Shown one piece after another: positions 43,009 to 55,444 of a DNA stretch of 64,000 nucleotides. How positions within the stretch are numbered: the stretch's first letter is position 1; each line of letters starts with the position of its first letter. The notes beneath the pieces are model-generated. The model saw nothing but the letters and a program-made list of their open reading frames with translations. It was not told the origin of the DNA and made no database searches. This stretch comes from Podaxis mareebaensis (lineage: Eukaryota; Basidiomycota; Agaricomycetes; Agaricales; Agaricaceae): positions 62,001-126,000 of the forward strand of contig JAEUWP010000421.1 of the NCBI GenBank assembly GCA_018524725.1, given 5' to 3'. Position numbers and translations under genes: made by a program.

Positions 43009-46000
43009 TTGAAACGATATCAAGAATGAGGTTCAGGACGGGGTGATAGTAGGTGTTAAGCTGCTGACTGGCCGGGGCTATGCCGCTGACAAACATTATT
43101 TGGTCCAGATGACTCAGCCAAATACCTTCGGCAGCAGGACGATCAGGCAACCGAACATACCAAACTCGGTTGTACAATTTGAGGCCTCTAATTACAACTC
43201 TTCGGTACAATTGTCGATTCAAATATACCTATGTACTTGCCGAATGTGCTGAATCTATGCCTTCAATATTAAACCAGCTTGGCCAAATATTCCTAGGACG
43301 GTTCACATCGGCCCTGACCGTACGCAGTTGCTTACTACTACATACTTTAGTCGCTTATCTTCCTCACAAGCGGCTCAGCCTAATTTGATAGCGCTATTGC
43401 TTGGACACTGGCAGCGTTAAACTCATTTCCGCCCGCGAATTTCTGCTAATAACCAATCATTTCCTGTAGTTCATTTCCAAGTTCTTCTGGCCCTGATGCT
43501 TGTTAGACAATGGACCCAAGTCATCACTGAAATAAATATAATGATCATAACAAATGTCAATAAGTCTTGCAGCTGTCGGCCAGGGCACCATCCTTCCAGC
43601 TAACCAAAGCTTACCGACTGGCCGATTCTAATCCACGTAGGGAACGCGTCGAACACCGAAACTTCCACGTAGCAATTCTCACAGGGACGGAGTAAGCTAG
43701 TGTCCTGGGGTATCCCTACAGTTGTATACAAAAATGGGCAGATTAAGAGGAAACTGGATGGGAGATTGGGACGGAATGGACACGTGTAGACCTGGACGTG
43801 AAGAGGCCGGGCATTGGATGTGGCTTCATATCGGACTGACATCGATATATTCATATGAGAGGTTTCGGGGGTTGGATCCCAATTGGCAGATAGCTAGCTT
43901 TTTTCAAATTTCAAGGGGTATATAAACCAAGTATCAGGCAGATTTTGGAAGACTGGAAGCTGGACGAAAATCCGGACAATAATCAACAATTCTTGGACGG
44001 ACTAAGGAGCAGTAAAAGGGAGGATTTGGGGATATGGCCGCTATAGGGAGATTCCGGGGTCCTACCGCGCTCTCCTGGGTCTTGATCCTCGATTTCCGAC
44101 TCGGATTTATTGATCTGACTTGATCAGAAGAAGCGTGTATCAAAAACGTAGTACATCAACACTGAGTACCGAATACTGAATGAACCACACACGGACGGCC
44201 GATGATATGGCTTCGAACTGTCAATGCCATATACTCCTTAGTCCTCCCTTCACACCCTCCCGCTCCCAGAACGTGACCTCATCCTTGCCTCTTCCCAACG
44301 TTCAGGCTTCAAAGTAAACAGACGAGACGAGAGCAATTGATCTCTGCCAACGAATCCTCTTGGTATATCCGATATGTGTGTGCCGTTTCTTTTGTCCTTC
44401 TGTCCGCTTTTCCTGGCTTTCCTGGCTTCTGAAATGACTTCTCCATTCCCATGTTCCACGTTTCCCGGTCGGAAGCGTCTGGAATGCCTTCGAGCAGTCT
44501 AGAGCTCCTGGAAGACCGGGTCCTTCTGTTACGAACCTCACCGGCTTGCAAATGGGCCCGCTTCTTCTGTTATTCTTGTGTACCCCTAATTGCAGTCCGA
44601 CTTGCCAATCCCACGCCTCGGTACCTACAGGTACCTTTCTGAACGACAGCCGATCATTTTATCACTGGCAGATGTTCACCACGCACTAACCGTGCCACTA
44701 CCATTGCGATAACCGCCAGTTATGGTTTGGGCGCCATGAGTATCATAACACTTCCACAACAAGTTCGCGGGAAGGTCCAATGAGCACCGCTCTCCCGTTC
44801 CCACTACTCTGTTGGTCTAAGTCCAGGGACACAATGCCTCTCATTGGTTTATCAAGTCATCATCTTCGAGTGCGAAACCCAAGCCACCAACTGAACCAGC
44901 TATATGGCACTGGCGCGAGAATTAGTGCTCACTTGCAATCGATCTAGGTACAACATTCAATCCCGAATTGCCGTATCACGTAGCGTATAATAATAGCACG
45001 ACGGTGGAACGCCCTCAGCTTCGCCACCACCTGCTATGTACTTCATCCTGCTTCCTCTGAGATCTCATGTTTATATTTTTGTCTTGCATATGCCCTTATT
45101 GAACCAGCTCCACGTCTTTTATGACATTATATGAATAACATCTCCGGCGATCGCGAAATCCCTGAAGTATCAAAAGCTAGATACCAGAAATAAGATGGAG
45201 GGGAGGTTAGCTCAACGGCCTAGACCCTAGGGAGAATTCGAACTTCCAATTACGCGCCCAGGACTCTGAACCTAGGAAAAACGAATGAAGCTATGTATCA
45301 TCCGAAAACCCGAGTTCCAATCTTGGCAGTACCTGATTAACGTTCGCCTAAGGTTCCCCACATGAATCACGACACACATCATCCCCCACGTCTAGCCTGC
45401 AGCCAAAACTAAGGTCCCGAGACCAAGTGAAGGACCTCAAAATGTTCCCAATAGTCCCCAAGCGCGTACGATTCGACTAGGACTCTTTTGATACCAGCCC
45501 ACAAGGCCCAGCAATAGCCGACAAACGGAAATCAACACCAGCAGAATACAGGGAAAACACGGCCAACCCGCCCATTCAAACCATGGAATAGGCACCGACT
45601 ACCGATGGGTGCTGCCGTGCGTCATCGTCATTGAGATAAATGTCTGGTTCTGATGCCCAGGTTCGTCAGGGTCTTAGGGTCGATATCATCGGCATGGTTT
45701 ACCACTGCTTAGCAACTTCAATGTGTTCTGTCAGCGGCGTATCCGCTCCTCCGGCGCAAAACTACTGACTTATTAGCATCGTTTCATATTAATCCCACCC
45801 TGTTCTACGCAGAACAGCTACACCAGTATGTATGTTTACCTTTTGATACATCAGCATGACCCTTTACAACTGCGATCAAGTGCCAGTCAGCAAGCGACAG
45901 CACCCCCGAATTCCCACATCTTACCCCCTTATCTGGGATAACTTTCCTAAACCTTACCCACAACCTTCCCTCTGCAGATGATGCACCTCGCAGATGTTGA

Positions 46001-46401
46001 TGAAAGGTAGAGGAGGGCTCCTATCCCAAGCCATCCTGATTCGGCGAACTTGATTTCGCCACTCATGCTAATTCCCGTTTCTCATCGCTTCGGCACTTCG
46101 TAGATCTTGAAGTAATCCGTTTAAACCGATTATTTATATAGAGAAAGCAGGGTAGGGTAGATATTCCTACTGAAGAAAATTACCAATATCGTACATGTAC
46201 ATAATCAATGATGAACCCAGCTGGCTCGAAGCAGTAGAGAAGTGAGCGGGGAGGTAAGAATAGAATAATGTGGATTCATGTCCGTGCCCCACCTTCTCAT
46301 CCCCTACACGAGGCATACGATGACGACAAACATTCCATCCGTCATGCACCGCGATTGGGTTGGAAGCCATTGTCATCTCCAAGAAGTACTCAACACTCCC
46401 C
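43009..46401. other. Gene-free 3.4-kb region
   Basis: No frame shows a recognised domain. Three overlapping minus-strand frames at 44250-44551 reflect base composition rather than a gene. Near 45205 a tRNA-like pattern occurs (GGTTAGCTCAACGG followed by GAATTCGAACTTCC), too short and too imperfect for a working tRNA. The first few hundred bases upstream of 43008 should hold the KIN17 promoter. Confidence 0.4.
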
Positions 46402-48538
46402 TTACGAACTCTTCCCCACCTCCGTCACTTTCCGCTGTTTCCGCTTTCGGATGTATCTCCGCACGCTAGGTATGCCAAACTATCGGCCGTAAAAGTGTTA
46501 GAACTAACATTGCCGCCAGAATCCTAGGCTCATACTCACCCGTCGAATGGGATACAGTATGAGCAACACCACAGTAGTAATCCACCCCCATTTCACCTTT
46601 GGGGGTAGAGGCTCAGGAAACATCCCCTTACTCCATTTCGTAATAACAAGTATTTCCGTCACAATCGTGGCAAGGAGAAGCCAAACATGCTGTCCCATCC
46701 TGACCGCGCGCCTGGATATGGTTTATGAAGGGTAAGTAAGCGCACAAATGGGTAATAAACCCAAGTATCAGCTGGGCCAAATCAAATAAGATCATACCTT
46801 GGATCATTGATGTATTGATATAACTCGCGCACCGCGGGCAGGGCGCAAAGAAACACGAACATCAATCGGAGGATGACGATCGGGTGGTCCGGTTCCATCC
46901 ATAATAGGCTCTGTCGAGAAAGTCTATTCCTGACTACTGGGGAGATAGGAAACGGGGAACTGACCTTTAGGTAGAAGGGATTGAGCTCAGCAGCTAGGAA
47001 TACTAGAAGCAGCAGTACTACCGTAAAGTAATGCAGGAAGTCAGAGGCCGTTCCCCATTTAAATGCGGTGAAGTCATGGGGCGAAAATTGACTAAGAACT
47101 CGCTTCATCTTGGGACGTATTCCTCGGGTTTGCCGAAAGCCACGCCATGAGTAGGGCTAGTCAAACATAGTCAATAAACTGTTAGCAGAACTGCGACATC
47201 CATACCTTGACTTCAAAATACTGGCAAGTTTTCATCCCTAAACGAACGTCAGACGTGACGTCCACATTATTTCCCTATACTTACCTAAATATGTCCCTAA
47301 CCAGTTGCAAATAAGGACATCTAGCACCCACTGACGGACAATGAGTTAGCCGAGTACCGTCAGTTAAAGTAGACGTACATGATCCCACCAGCACTGTGAA
47401 AAGCTGTAAGACCCAAACGGCGGTGATATATTCCGAAAGACATACCTCGGCGAAGTTGGGTAATTGGTGTTGTAGGCTATACTCCGCTAGTTCAAAAGCA
47501 ATGCTCAGAATCTGTTTCCAAAGTAAGCACCAGTACGGTAACGCGAAAATAGTAAATCCTCGGCCATAACACTAACCCAGCAGAACCAATAATCACGTAA
47601 GATCATGGCTTTTCCGAACCAACCGAGTGCATGTGCGATGCAAAATACATCAAGTGCGTTCTGAGTATAAGGGCGGTTGCCGATCCCATGTTAGTCTTTT
47701 AACGGAAGCTTGGAGCAACTAACTAACCCAGAGGTTTCTAGCCGTGACAGAACAATCTTCGGCGTAACTCTTTTCGGGAAGGGGAACTCCCAGATTTGGA
47801 TCAATATATGTCATCATCTTCTGAGCCGTTTGAAGATCTTGGAAAAGTAGGAAGACAAGTGCAAGTTCGTATAGCAGATTAACACCGAGGACAACACGCC
47901 AAAAGGCCGGGTGAGGGCGAATAAAAGGTCCATCCCGAAATTGGATCATCGAAAACATCAGGAATGCTGTAATCGCGGCATAAACCCCACTGGATGGACG
48001 AGTCGGTTTCGAGATAGTCCTGAACTGGCTGCGAGTGACTTACACGCGCCGCTTGTCACGTCCCTCCTCGAGGACATCTTGGGTCATGGCAACGTAGGCC
48101 AGAAGAATCAATGCACATGTCAAAGCGGAGAGCGTGACAGGCTTATAGAAAAATCTGGAGTAGTGAGCATGAATAGGTCAGAGCATAGGCATTCCGCAGC
48201 CACAGGAACTCACTCGATACTTGTGTCATGCTTTTCTTGGAACGGCGTTATTCGAGTATATGGTTCTGTTCTGTCTGCCTAGAACCGCATCCGAATGTCC
48301 AACAATTCTGAGAATGAGAGGAGCAATGAACGTACGTCGTACCCTGTGAGTTATGACACCGATACCTTAACGAACCGTTTTCCAAAGTTTGACAGGAACT
48401 GATAAACGTACATCGAACAGGAGCACCACCTATTCCAGGATTGGGCTCGAGTTCCGCCACGGGAGACAATGCACCGTCAGAGTCATCTGCGGGTGACGTT
48501 GGAGAAAGCTCTGCATTTTCTTCTCCGCTCGATTTCAT
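46402..48538 (-). CDS. Base-exchange phosphatidylserine synthase (PTDSS family)
   Basis: ER multi-pass enzyme that swaps the choline or ethanolamine head of a phospholipid for serine. It belongs to the animal/plant PTDSS type rather than the yeast Cho1 CDP-diacylglycerol type. Spliced on the minus strand: an acidic N-terminus (MKSSGEENAELSPTSPADD), ALTCALILLAYVAMTQDVLEE, MIQFRDGPFIRPHPAFWRVV, then NALDVFCIAHALGWFGKAMI and ILSIAFELAEYSLQHQLPNF. The signature C-W-W-D-H plus WVLDVLICNWLGTYLGM follows, then SPHDFTAFKWGTASDFLHYF, ELNPFYLK and DHPIVILRLMFVFLCALPA. RMGQHVWLLLATIVTEILV is next, and the last exon reads FGIPSVRRYIRKRKQRK with TAA at 46402-46404. About a dozen exons. The ATG at 48538 is the most economical start; an upstream exon with RRYQTPTGPHLPHYGPH may extend the protein. 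Confidence 0.9.
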
Positions 48539-51500
48539 AGAGGGAAACAACGTGAGAGCTATTGGAACTGAATAATTGAGTTGAGATGATCTTGGATGCA
48601 TCCAAAGAAGTGGTACTAACATGTGGTCCGTAATGAGGTAGATGCGGTCCAGTAGGTGTCTGATAGCGTCTGTTAGGGGTTTTAGCTCTGAAGGTGATGT
48701 CGGTGAAGATCCTCAGGAAGCAATGCTGCAAATGCCAAAGGGCGACTTGAGCGAGGCTTGTAGACACTGCCCAACGTCAGTATCCCACGCATGTGTTTGT
48801 CCTTGTTTACGGAAAATTGCTGTTGCACTCTGCATTGTAATCTCTATTCCTCTGTCTGTTCCACCAACTTGTTGCTCCTATCTCTGGGGCTCTTTCCGAC
48901 AATCTGATCTAATAACCTTCATATTAAGCCTCAACGACGCTCGGAAATACATCGGACAATAGCAGACGTATTTGTGTTTCGGCATTTGCTTGGCACGCGT
49001 TTGGGTCTGCTGTCCAGAGTTTGTCGTATACCTATGTCAAGTCAAGATTACGGCAACTATCCTGTCGGATTGCCAACAAGCTGCGGAGATGGACTGCTGT
49101 TATGATACACGTTTGATGCGCTCGGATCTACCTAATGGATTAACCGGTTTGTCGTTGGCTCTCCTTTATCATTCAAGATCTCCTTAAGTCGAGAGCTCTT
49201 CGAAACCCACTTCCAGACAAGTCTGACTCAACTACTGGCCTGCCCCGTATATGCACAATCAAAATAGGTGTTCCTGTCAATTGCTGGAAGCGTAGTGTTC
49301 TTGATCAAGCTTTATGGGTCACTTCCACCGCACACGATAAGAAAATGGTGAAAAGAGAAATGAAAATGTGGTCTCGACAATGTCTCGACAGGTCGACAAG
49401 TCTTGGCTCTCCCAGTGGCTGAGTGTTCGCCGCCACACATGTTCCAGGCATAGGCTGTAAATACATTACTATGTCCAGATTCCGTGAGAGAGATGTTCCA
49501 GAAGCGCACCCGCATCCTGCAACACTGCAATATGTCTCCGTTGGATTGGACGTTCGTTATAGCTTGGCCATGGACCATCTGGCTGGGACTCCGCATCCTG
49601 GCTTCCAATATCCCCGATTCAAGGTCTCTTGACACGTGGAGATGATCGAAGAACAAAGGACAGAAATGGTAAATCTCCAGTCTGGTCTAACTGTGATTGA
49701 TGTTGAATGGTTGCTCTTACATATATATGGGCCGCTCCTCGAAGATGTCACCACAGGCCATCACATATGACTCTTCAAAGGTGCTATCTGTGGATGGCTA
49801 TCACTCGTTCGTCCTTCGCCCTTGAATAAAGTTGCAGGAGCGCCTAGGGAATTTCCATCCCATCAGAGTCCGCCATGCTTCTGGTGCCTCGCTCAGAAGT
49901 TCTGACAATTCCCACTATCAGACTTGACTGTTGATGCGATCAGCTGCTTCGGGTGCTCTGACATTTGCGAGATGTCACGAGGCTTGATCAGGGTGTCTGT
50001 CCTGCCGGTCTTTCTGAAGCAACCAAGCAGCTCTCCGCCAGATTCTGATCGCCTCCTCTTTAGCAAGTAACTACCCATGATCTTAGGAATTCTTACTGAC
50101 TGATTGTGGCACACACGCAACACCTAAGTAAGTAAGATGCATATGCATTACGGTATATACGCCTGCCCCTTCTGTCGCCTCTATTCTGATCTTACTCAGG
50201 GATAGATCAACAGGATGAATGCATCACTTATGCATTCATAACACCCTTGGCATCGTTGTCATCGCACTCACATTGTATTTTAGTGTCAACAGCAATACCT
50301 ATTTTACTCCAGAGTCAAGTCGATAAAGATTAGCTCCGAGATGTCCCGACAGAACGGAAGGTTCAAATCCTGCGAAAAGTTAGACCGAATATAGACTTCT
50401 GGAACCGCCTTCCGCGGATGATTGCACACCTTTCGATGGGCGCTTGAATAAGTGCATACCAGGTTCGTATGCAAATGCATTTTCATCCTAAGCGCATCTT
50501 CTCAATCGCTCAAGAATTGCTGAGATGTGCACATGCTTCGAATAGTTTTCTCTCGCTTTTACGTGCTGCGCCACAAATCCGGACGCTTCTCGCCGATTCT
50601 TATGCTCTGAGGGGGAAACTGGACCACCAACATCGCTTCGGTGCAGGGGGAAGAGACACGCATAATACTTTCCAATCAGATCTTTACCCCTCCCATTCAT
50701 TCCTCCAGGACTGCGTATGGTAAGCACAGCACCAAACGAACACTGACTACCTCCGGAAGGTACATCAGGGAGACCCCCGCCACAAAAGGCAACCCTCCGG
50801 TTACTTTTGCACCATATGATTTTACCTGCAATCATTGATTCGGGGCCTGTCACAGGTGGGAATGGGCCTTTGTCCCTGCCTAATCCCTGCAAACATTCTA
50901 CTACAGTGCTACTCAGTTATCGGAGCTTGGTGAGCTCCCTGGCGCTGCATGACGCCGATGACGTTGAGGGAAACTCGCGTGCAGAACGTTATGTACACCT
51001 AACACACATGGCTGTTGAAATAGATGGGCTCTGGTATTGTCAATGGCCACTCTGTCCTTGCACATAGCTGTCTCGTTGTCGATGTGGTCTCGGACCAATC
51101 GAGGAGCCAACCATCCGGTTGGGTTCTGGTCTTCTTTTGATCATCGGGGGAATATCTGCGAAATATGTATTCACAAAAGCGGAGAGAGTTAAGAGTCGAT
51201 CGGTGAAATAGCCGGCATCTCGCAGTGGATGGCCGCGCTCAATGCCGACAACACATCTACGTGTATTGATCTCCTTGTCATGCCATACCAATTCAAAACG
51301 AAAAGTCCTCCCATTTGAGCTCCTAAACATATTTTTCCACGTTGACCCAATTTCACTCTGTGCTTCGACCCTAAGATCAGTAGGGTTTGTCGAAAGAGGC
51401 ATGTATGGACTTATTTGTCGCGGAGGTAGTTCCGAAAGGTCGGGGACCCGGATGAGCCAAGATGGCCGTCAAGATGGGTTTCCAATATGGAAAACCTTGG

Positions 51501-51854
51501 ATACAAAAATACCTTGACCCTCCCACATGTGTAGTCCGGCATTGCAATGGTTCTGATCCTCAGGGCAGGATTGTGACCAAGGGTATACGTTATATGGTCA
51601 CACAATGACAGTCGAAACCATTGAGGGAAAAAGAAGAAGATAGACAAACTAGGCAGCCAAACGATTACAACACCAGCTCGACTCGAGCAAGTCGGTTCTC
51701 CCAATCGGGCGCGTCCTGCATCTGTCAAGCACCGAGCGATCTCATAAGTGAGATCTTTATTTGTTACTTAATAACGCCGGAAGCACTTAAGGACAAGGTC
51801 GATTCTCCTTGAGCTTGTTCCTTTTCCGCTCCTGACCATTCACCATACTTCACC
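48539..51854. other. Gene-poor 3.3-kb region with unassigned frames
   Basis: Upstream of the synthase there may be one more of its 5' exons (up to about 48767). Beyond that several open frames of 70-135 codons lie on the minus strand (49312-49656, 50488-50892, 51040-51402). The last has an ordinary protein-like composition (FRFELVWHDKEINTRRCVV) and might be an exon of an unknown gene running from about 51728 to 51040. I cannot join the pieces or name a family. Confidence 0.35.
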
Positions 51855-53508
51855 ATGATGCCTACAGAATCATTCCAGCCAGTGCAACTGAAGGGCGAGA
51901 TTATGGACTTGGAATTCACCATCGATACCGACCATAGGTCAGTAGCGTTTAGTGCGCTCTCAGGTGTTAACGCGTTTTACTTGCCGACTTATTAACCGTT
52001 TCCTCCCCTCTACTCCCGAAAAATCTTTCCCCAAAAATAGGAAGAGGAGGAGGAACCGGACTACCCAAAGTTGTTTGAATTGTCATACCTCGAAGCGAAA
52101 GGTGCCTTTTCCTCGTCCACCGCCCTATTCAACGAGGTGCTGAACAGCGGCGTCTAGTGTGATCGCAAACGACCGTGCCAGCGCTGTATACAACTTGGCT
52201 TGGTATACACAAAGTCGCTGCCGCGAAAATACTCTTGCTCATGATATTCACCTTTAGACGGGGCTTTGCGTGTACGAGATAGATGACCCGGCGCTAAGGT
52301 GAGCTCCGAAAAATTTTTCCCTTTAGGAGGGACAATATTGAGAGTTGCGAGTCAGAGATGACCCCACAATCGATGAGAACACGCGCTTGAGAAATCGGAT
52401 TGCTGAACTTGAAAGCCTCGTACGGGAACTAAGAGGTGAGAGGAACTTGTAATTAACGTCGTTCCTCAACGTGTATCTTTCTGACTCACTCCTTGCTTTT
52501 GTCCCTCACCTCTAGGCAAGCCACATCCACGGTGGGCAGAAACCAACTTCCGAGACGGTGACCCCAATGAAAAATGGCATTCTCGGGCAACCAAATGTGC
52601 GCCCGTCAAGCGTTCACCAGAGGACCCCAACCGCGGCAACAGACCCACTTCAGGGAACAACAATCTCATTAGCCCAATCAAAACAGAGCCGGTTTCAGAT
52701 ACATCCCCCGCTCTCTATCGCTTCTCTCCTTCCCCTGGTCCTGGCTCTGGCTCAATCCGATACCACCAGTCGTTCCCCGCCGAAGTGAGAACGAATAACG
52801 GTGGTAGTCCAACATCACCCTACGACGAGCACCAGCAACGCAATTTCCATGTGGGTTCCCCAAACCAAGGGTACGGCGGTCACCCTCCAAGTAGCTATCA
52901 CGGGCATGGCTCGGGAACCTCGTATTCAACAGACGGTGGCGGTGGATCCTATGGTAATGGCCACGGATATGGAAGTAGCAACCACAACGATCATTACCAT
53001 GGATCGCCACATCAGCAAGTCTACTGCCCGTGTCGGACAAGCGCTGCTACCGGGGTAGCCTATCTTACCCTCTCGCAACAGCTACAGAACTCCCTGACTC
53101 CCCTGCGGCAATATACCCACCACGCTCATTGCCAACTTTTCCGAAAAATTATAGAACTAAATGATTTGATGCAGTATGTGACCTGTTTTCTAATGCTTCT
53201 AGAACCCCACCAACGGATGTTATTTTTTTTCCAGTAATGGCGTAGAATTCAACGATTCGACGACCCCAAATCATAGTAACGCTGCAGGCCAGCAGAATCA
53301 ACCCTATGACAGTAACACGCCGTCCGATAACGAACTCCTTACGCCAATATCAGCATCCAGTGGTCATGCCTCTTTCCATACGGGAACAGGATCTCCGGGC
53401 GTCTCTCCGCAAGAATGGAATAACCTCGCTGCTGCAGGCTACAATCCATATTTCCCCCTCCCTTCCAATGCCGACCACCACACAGTATATAGCCATGTCA
53501 TGCCCTGA
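51855..53508 (+). CDS. Zn2Cys6 binuclear-cluster transcription factor
   Basis: Nuclear DNA-binding regulator of fungal Gal4 type. Exon 1 starts MMPTESFQPVQLKGEIMDLE. Splicing to R-KRRRNRTTQSCLNCHTSKRK, then CDRKRPCQRCIQLGL, then TGLCVYEIDDPALR builds the six-cysteine cluster C-x2-C-x6-C-x5-C-x2-C-x6-C with a basic lead. A short coiled coil follows (ENTRLRNRIAELESLVRELR), then a long low-complexity region rich in Ser, Pro, Gly, His and Asn (GSPNQGYGGHPPSSYHGHGS). A patch with LQNSLTPLRQY and LFRKIIELNDLM may be a helical interaction motif. The end is GYNPYFPLPSNADHH..YSHVMP with TGA at 53506-53508. Seven or so introns, the last between DLMH and NGVEF. The usual fungal-specific middle homology region is not seen, so this is the short His/Gly-rich subclass. 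Target genes unknown. Confidence 0.87.
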
Positions 53509-54106
53509 GAGTCAGGCACGGGATCGTAGAACCCTTGCCGCTCCCTTCCGCTTTCCTTGCTGCGACAGCAGCATGTATACCATTTCCCCATTTTTGTCGC
53601 CTGGCACTAAACCGATGTTTGATACCATCACTCGCTTATCCACGAATCGCGTCGCCTCGAATATTCCCCATCTTGTATACACTTGTACACCATCCAGATC
53701 CAACCCCACCCTCACTTCGCCTTTCGTCAATTATTCTTCAGTTGTGTATTTGCCCCTCGCTCTATTATTCTGTCATTTTCTTCATATGACGCCGTATCAC
53801 TATTATGTAAGGGACCCTTTGTACGCTTAGTAGAGTCGTAGCGGTGGAAAATAATGTAGTGATTTATCCCCGTAGATTCGATTGTATGTTGACAGAAGTT
53901 ACAGTTACGTCTTTTGTTTCCGTTTCCGGTGCTTTCATACATACTTGTAACACAACTGCAGAGCTATGGTGAAGTTGCGAATCGTGCTTTGGAGTTCCGG
54001 TCGCCATTTTCAATTTGCAAAGGCGGTCGTGCGGGTAAACTTGACGAGTATAGTTTGAAGAATTGATTACGGAAGACCTGTCCTATAGAGGAAGCGGGTT
54101 TCATTC
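53509..54106. other. 3' flank of the transcription-factor gene
   Basis: About 600 bases downstream of the transcription-factor stop. T/C-rich sequence probably includes its 3' UTR. Overlapping plus-strand frames here are continuations in wrong frames. No feature recognised before the MITE at 54107. Confidence 0.4.
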
Positions 54107-54210
54107 GAGTGTATTCACAATCTCTTTCAATGAGTTGTCAGTGAAAACTGCTTTGAAACCGAAGCGCTCCACACCCAGAATCTCGCTGAAAACGGTTTGC
54201 GAATACGCTC
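54107..54210 (+). mobile_element. Second copy of the 107-bp MITE (diverged)
   Basis: Begins GAGTGTATTCACAATC and ends GGTTTGCGAATACGCTC, followed by TA at 54211-54212; the left flank has TC instead of TA. It shares the internal blocks TCAGTGA, GAAACTG-like and GCTCCACACCC with AATCTCGCTGAAAAC in the same order as the copy at 7440-7546. Older and more diverged than that copy. Confidence 0.75.
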
Positions 54211-54212
54211 TA

Positions 54213-55444
54213 TTCCTCCATCTCAAATGACTTAAATTACGCGCGCTATATGCTAAGAAATGACGAAATAGCAACTTCAAATTCCCTCAGGCTCCAACGT
54301 TCTCCAACACCCTCTTTTCACTTGATGCTATGATGTCAATCAAGAATTTGCAATGGTCGGGTACTTGGAGTTTCCTTGACAGCGATCCAGCCCCCTCTTC
54401 GTTCGAGTTTACTTATCGACCAAGCTGGCTCAAAACAATTTGCGATAGAAGTGCCGAAGTTCTTGCGGGTAATGCACGACGTACCCAAAGAGGTATCAGT
54501 GGAGACTGTATATTTCCCACCATTTCAACTCTACTTCCACCAGACATAAACACCGTAATATCACACCTCCTAGGACTGCAAGATCATCGAATCACTTCCG
54601 AGCTCTTCTAGTCCCCCACTTGAAAAAAATATATTCTGAGAGCCAACCATGGTGGTTATCGAAGTCTCCCTAGGTCTGGTACTTCAAAGAAATCAAGAAT
54701 TCGAAGCCGGGGTCGATTATCATGATGGTCTCACCATCGTCAAATTGAACTTCCAAGCTTCCTATTCTGATTTTGGGTGTCGAATCACTTCGGACTCCCC
54801 GACCCGTGTTATTTCGCGTCCATATATACTTCAGACCTCAAGGCTTCCAAGTTCACCGACGGAGTGGTCGAGGGTGCAAACTCATGGCGTTGATCATGGA
54901 AGATGGTAACGCATCCTTCTTGATTGCAAGTAACTCTGGTTCATAACCTCCCATACAGTTCCCACTGCAATTGCCTAGGGTTCGAGAACAGGATAGGGGC
55001 TATACCTCAAACATCCATCGAATAGCAACCGTCCCGTACCTTGACCAATACCACGACAAAGCTGGGATGAGTTGTTCTTCTTGAGTTCGCCACTCATCGC
55101 CGTTTCAGGAAAAAGACCTCGGAACTGAATCCGTATCGACTTGAGTGTGTGAGTATGTGATAATTTGAGAATGCTTTGGTTGTGCGTGTGCCTCTGCGAA
55201 GTCGGACACTCTCATGGAATTGACAGGGACCATAATGCCGAACCTCTATCCACGATTGTTTTGGGTGGTTATCGATCGAAAGATACAGTCCGTTCAGCAT
55301 GAGGATATGATTGATCCATAATTGTCAACCCGCAGCATGGTGCGTCAAGATATGGTGAAGGACTAGTGTGAACCGCGATGAAAACTTCTTAGTTTAGTAG
55401 TACCCATCGCAAGGGAGTGATCACGAGTGTTCACACCATTGCAT
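54213..55444. other. Intergenic region with two small unassigned frames
   Basis: Two plus-strand frames, 54330-54611 (93 codons) and 54649-54909 (86 codons), begin with ATG but carry no motif I recognise. They could be exons of one small gene or chance. The remainder lies between convergent transcription units and shows nothing else. Confidence 0.35.

Noticed and set aside
44250..44551. Three overlapping minus-strand frames
   Set aside because: Open in several frames at once with Arg/Lys/Gly-rich text, which reflects base composition rather than coding selection.
45195..45250. tRNA gene candidate with GGTTAGCTCAACGG and GAATTCGAACTTCC
   Set aside because: Box spacing is too short, no cloverleaf arms pair and there is no anticodon arm. 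At best a tRNA relic or SINE fragment, so not listed as a feature.
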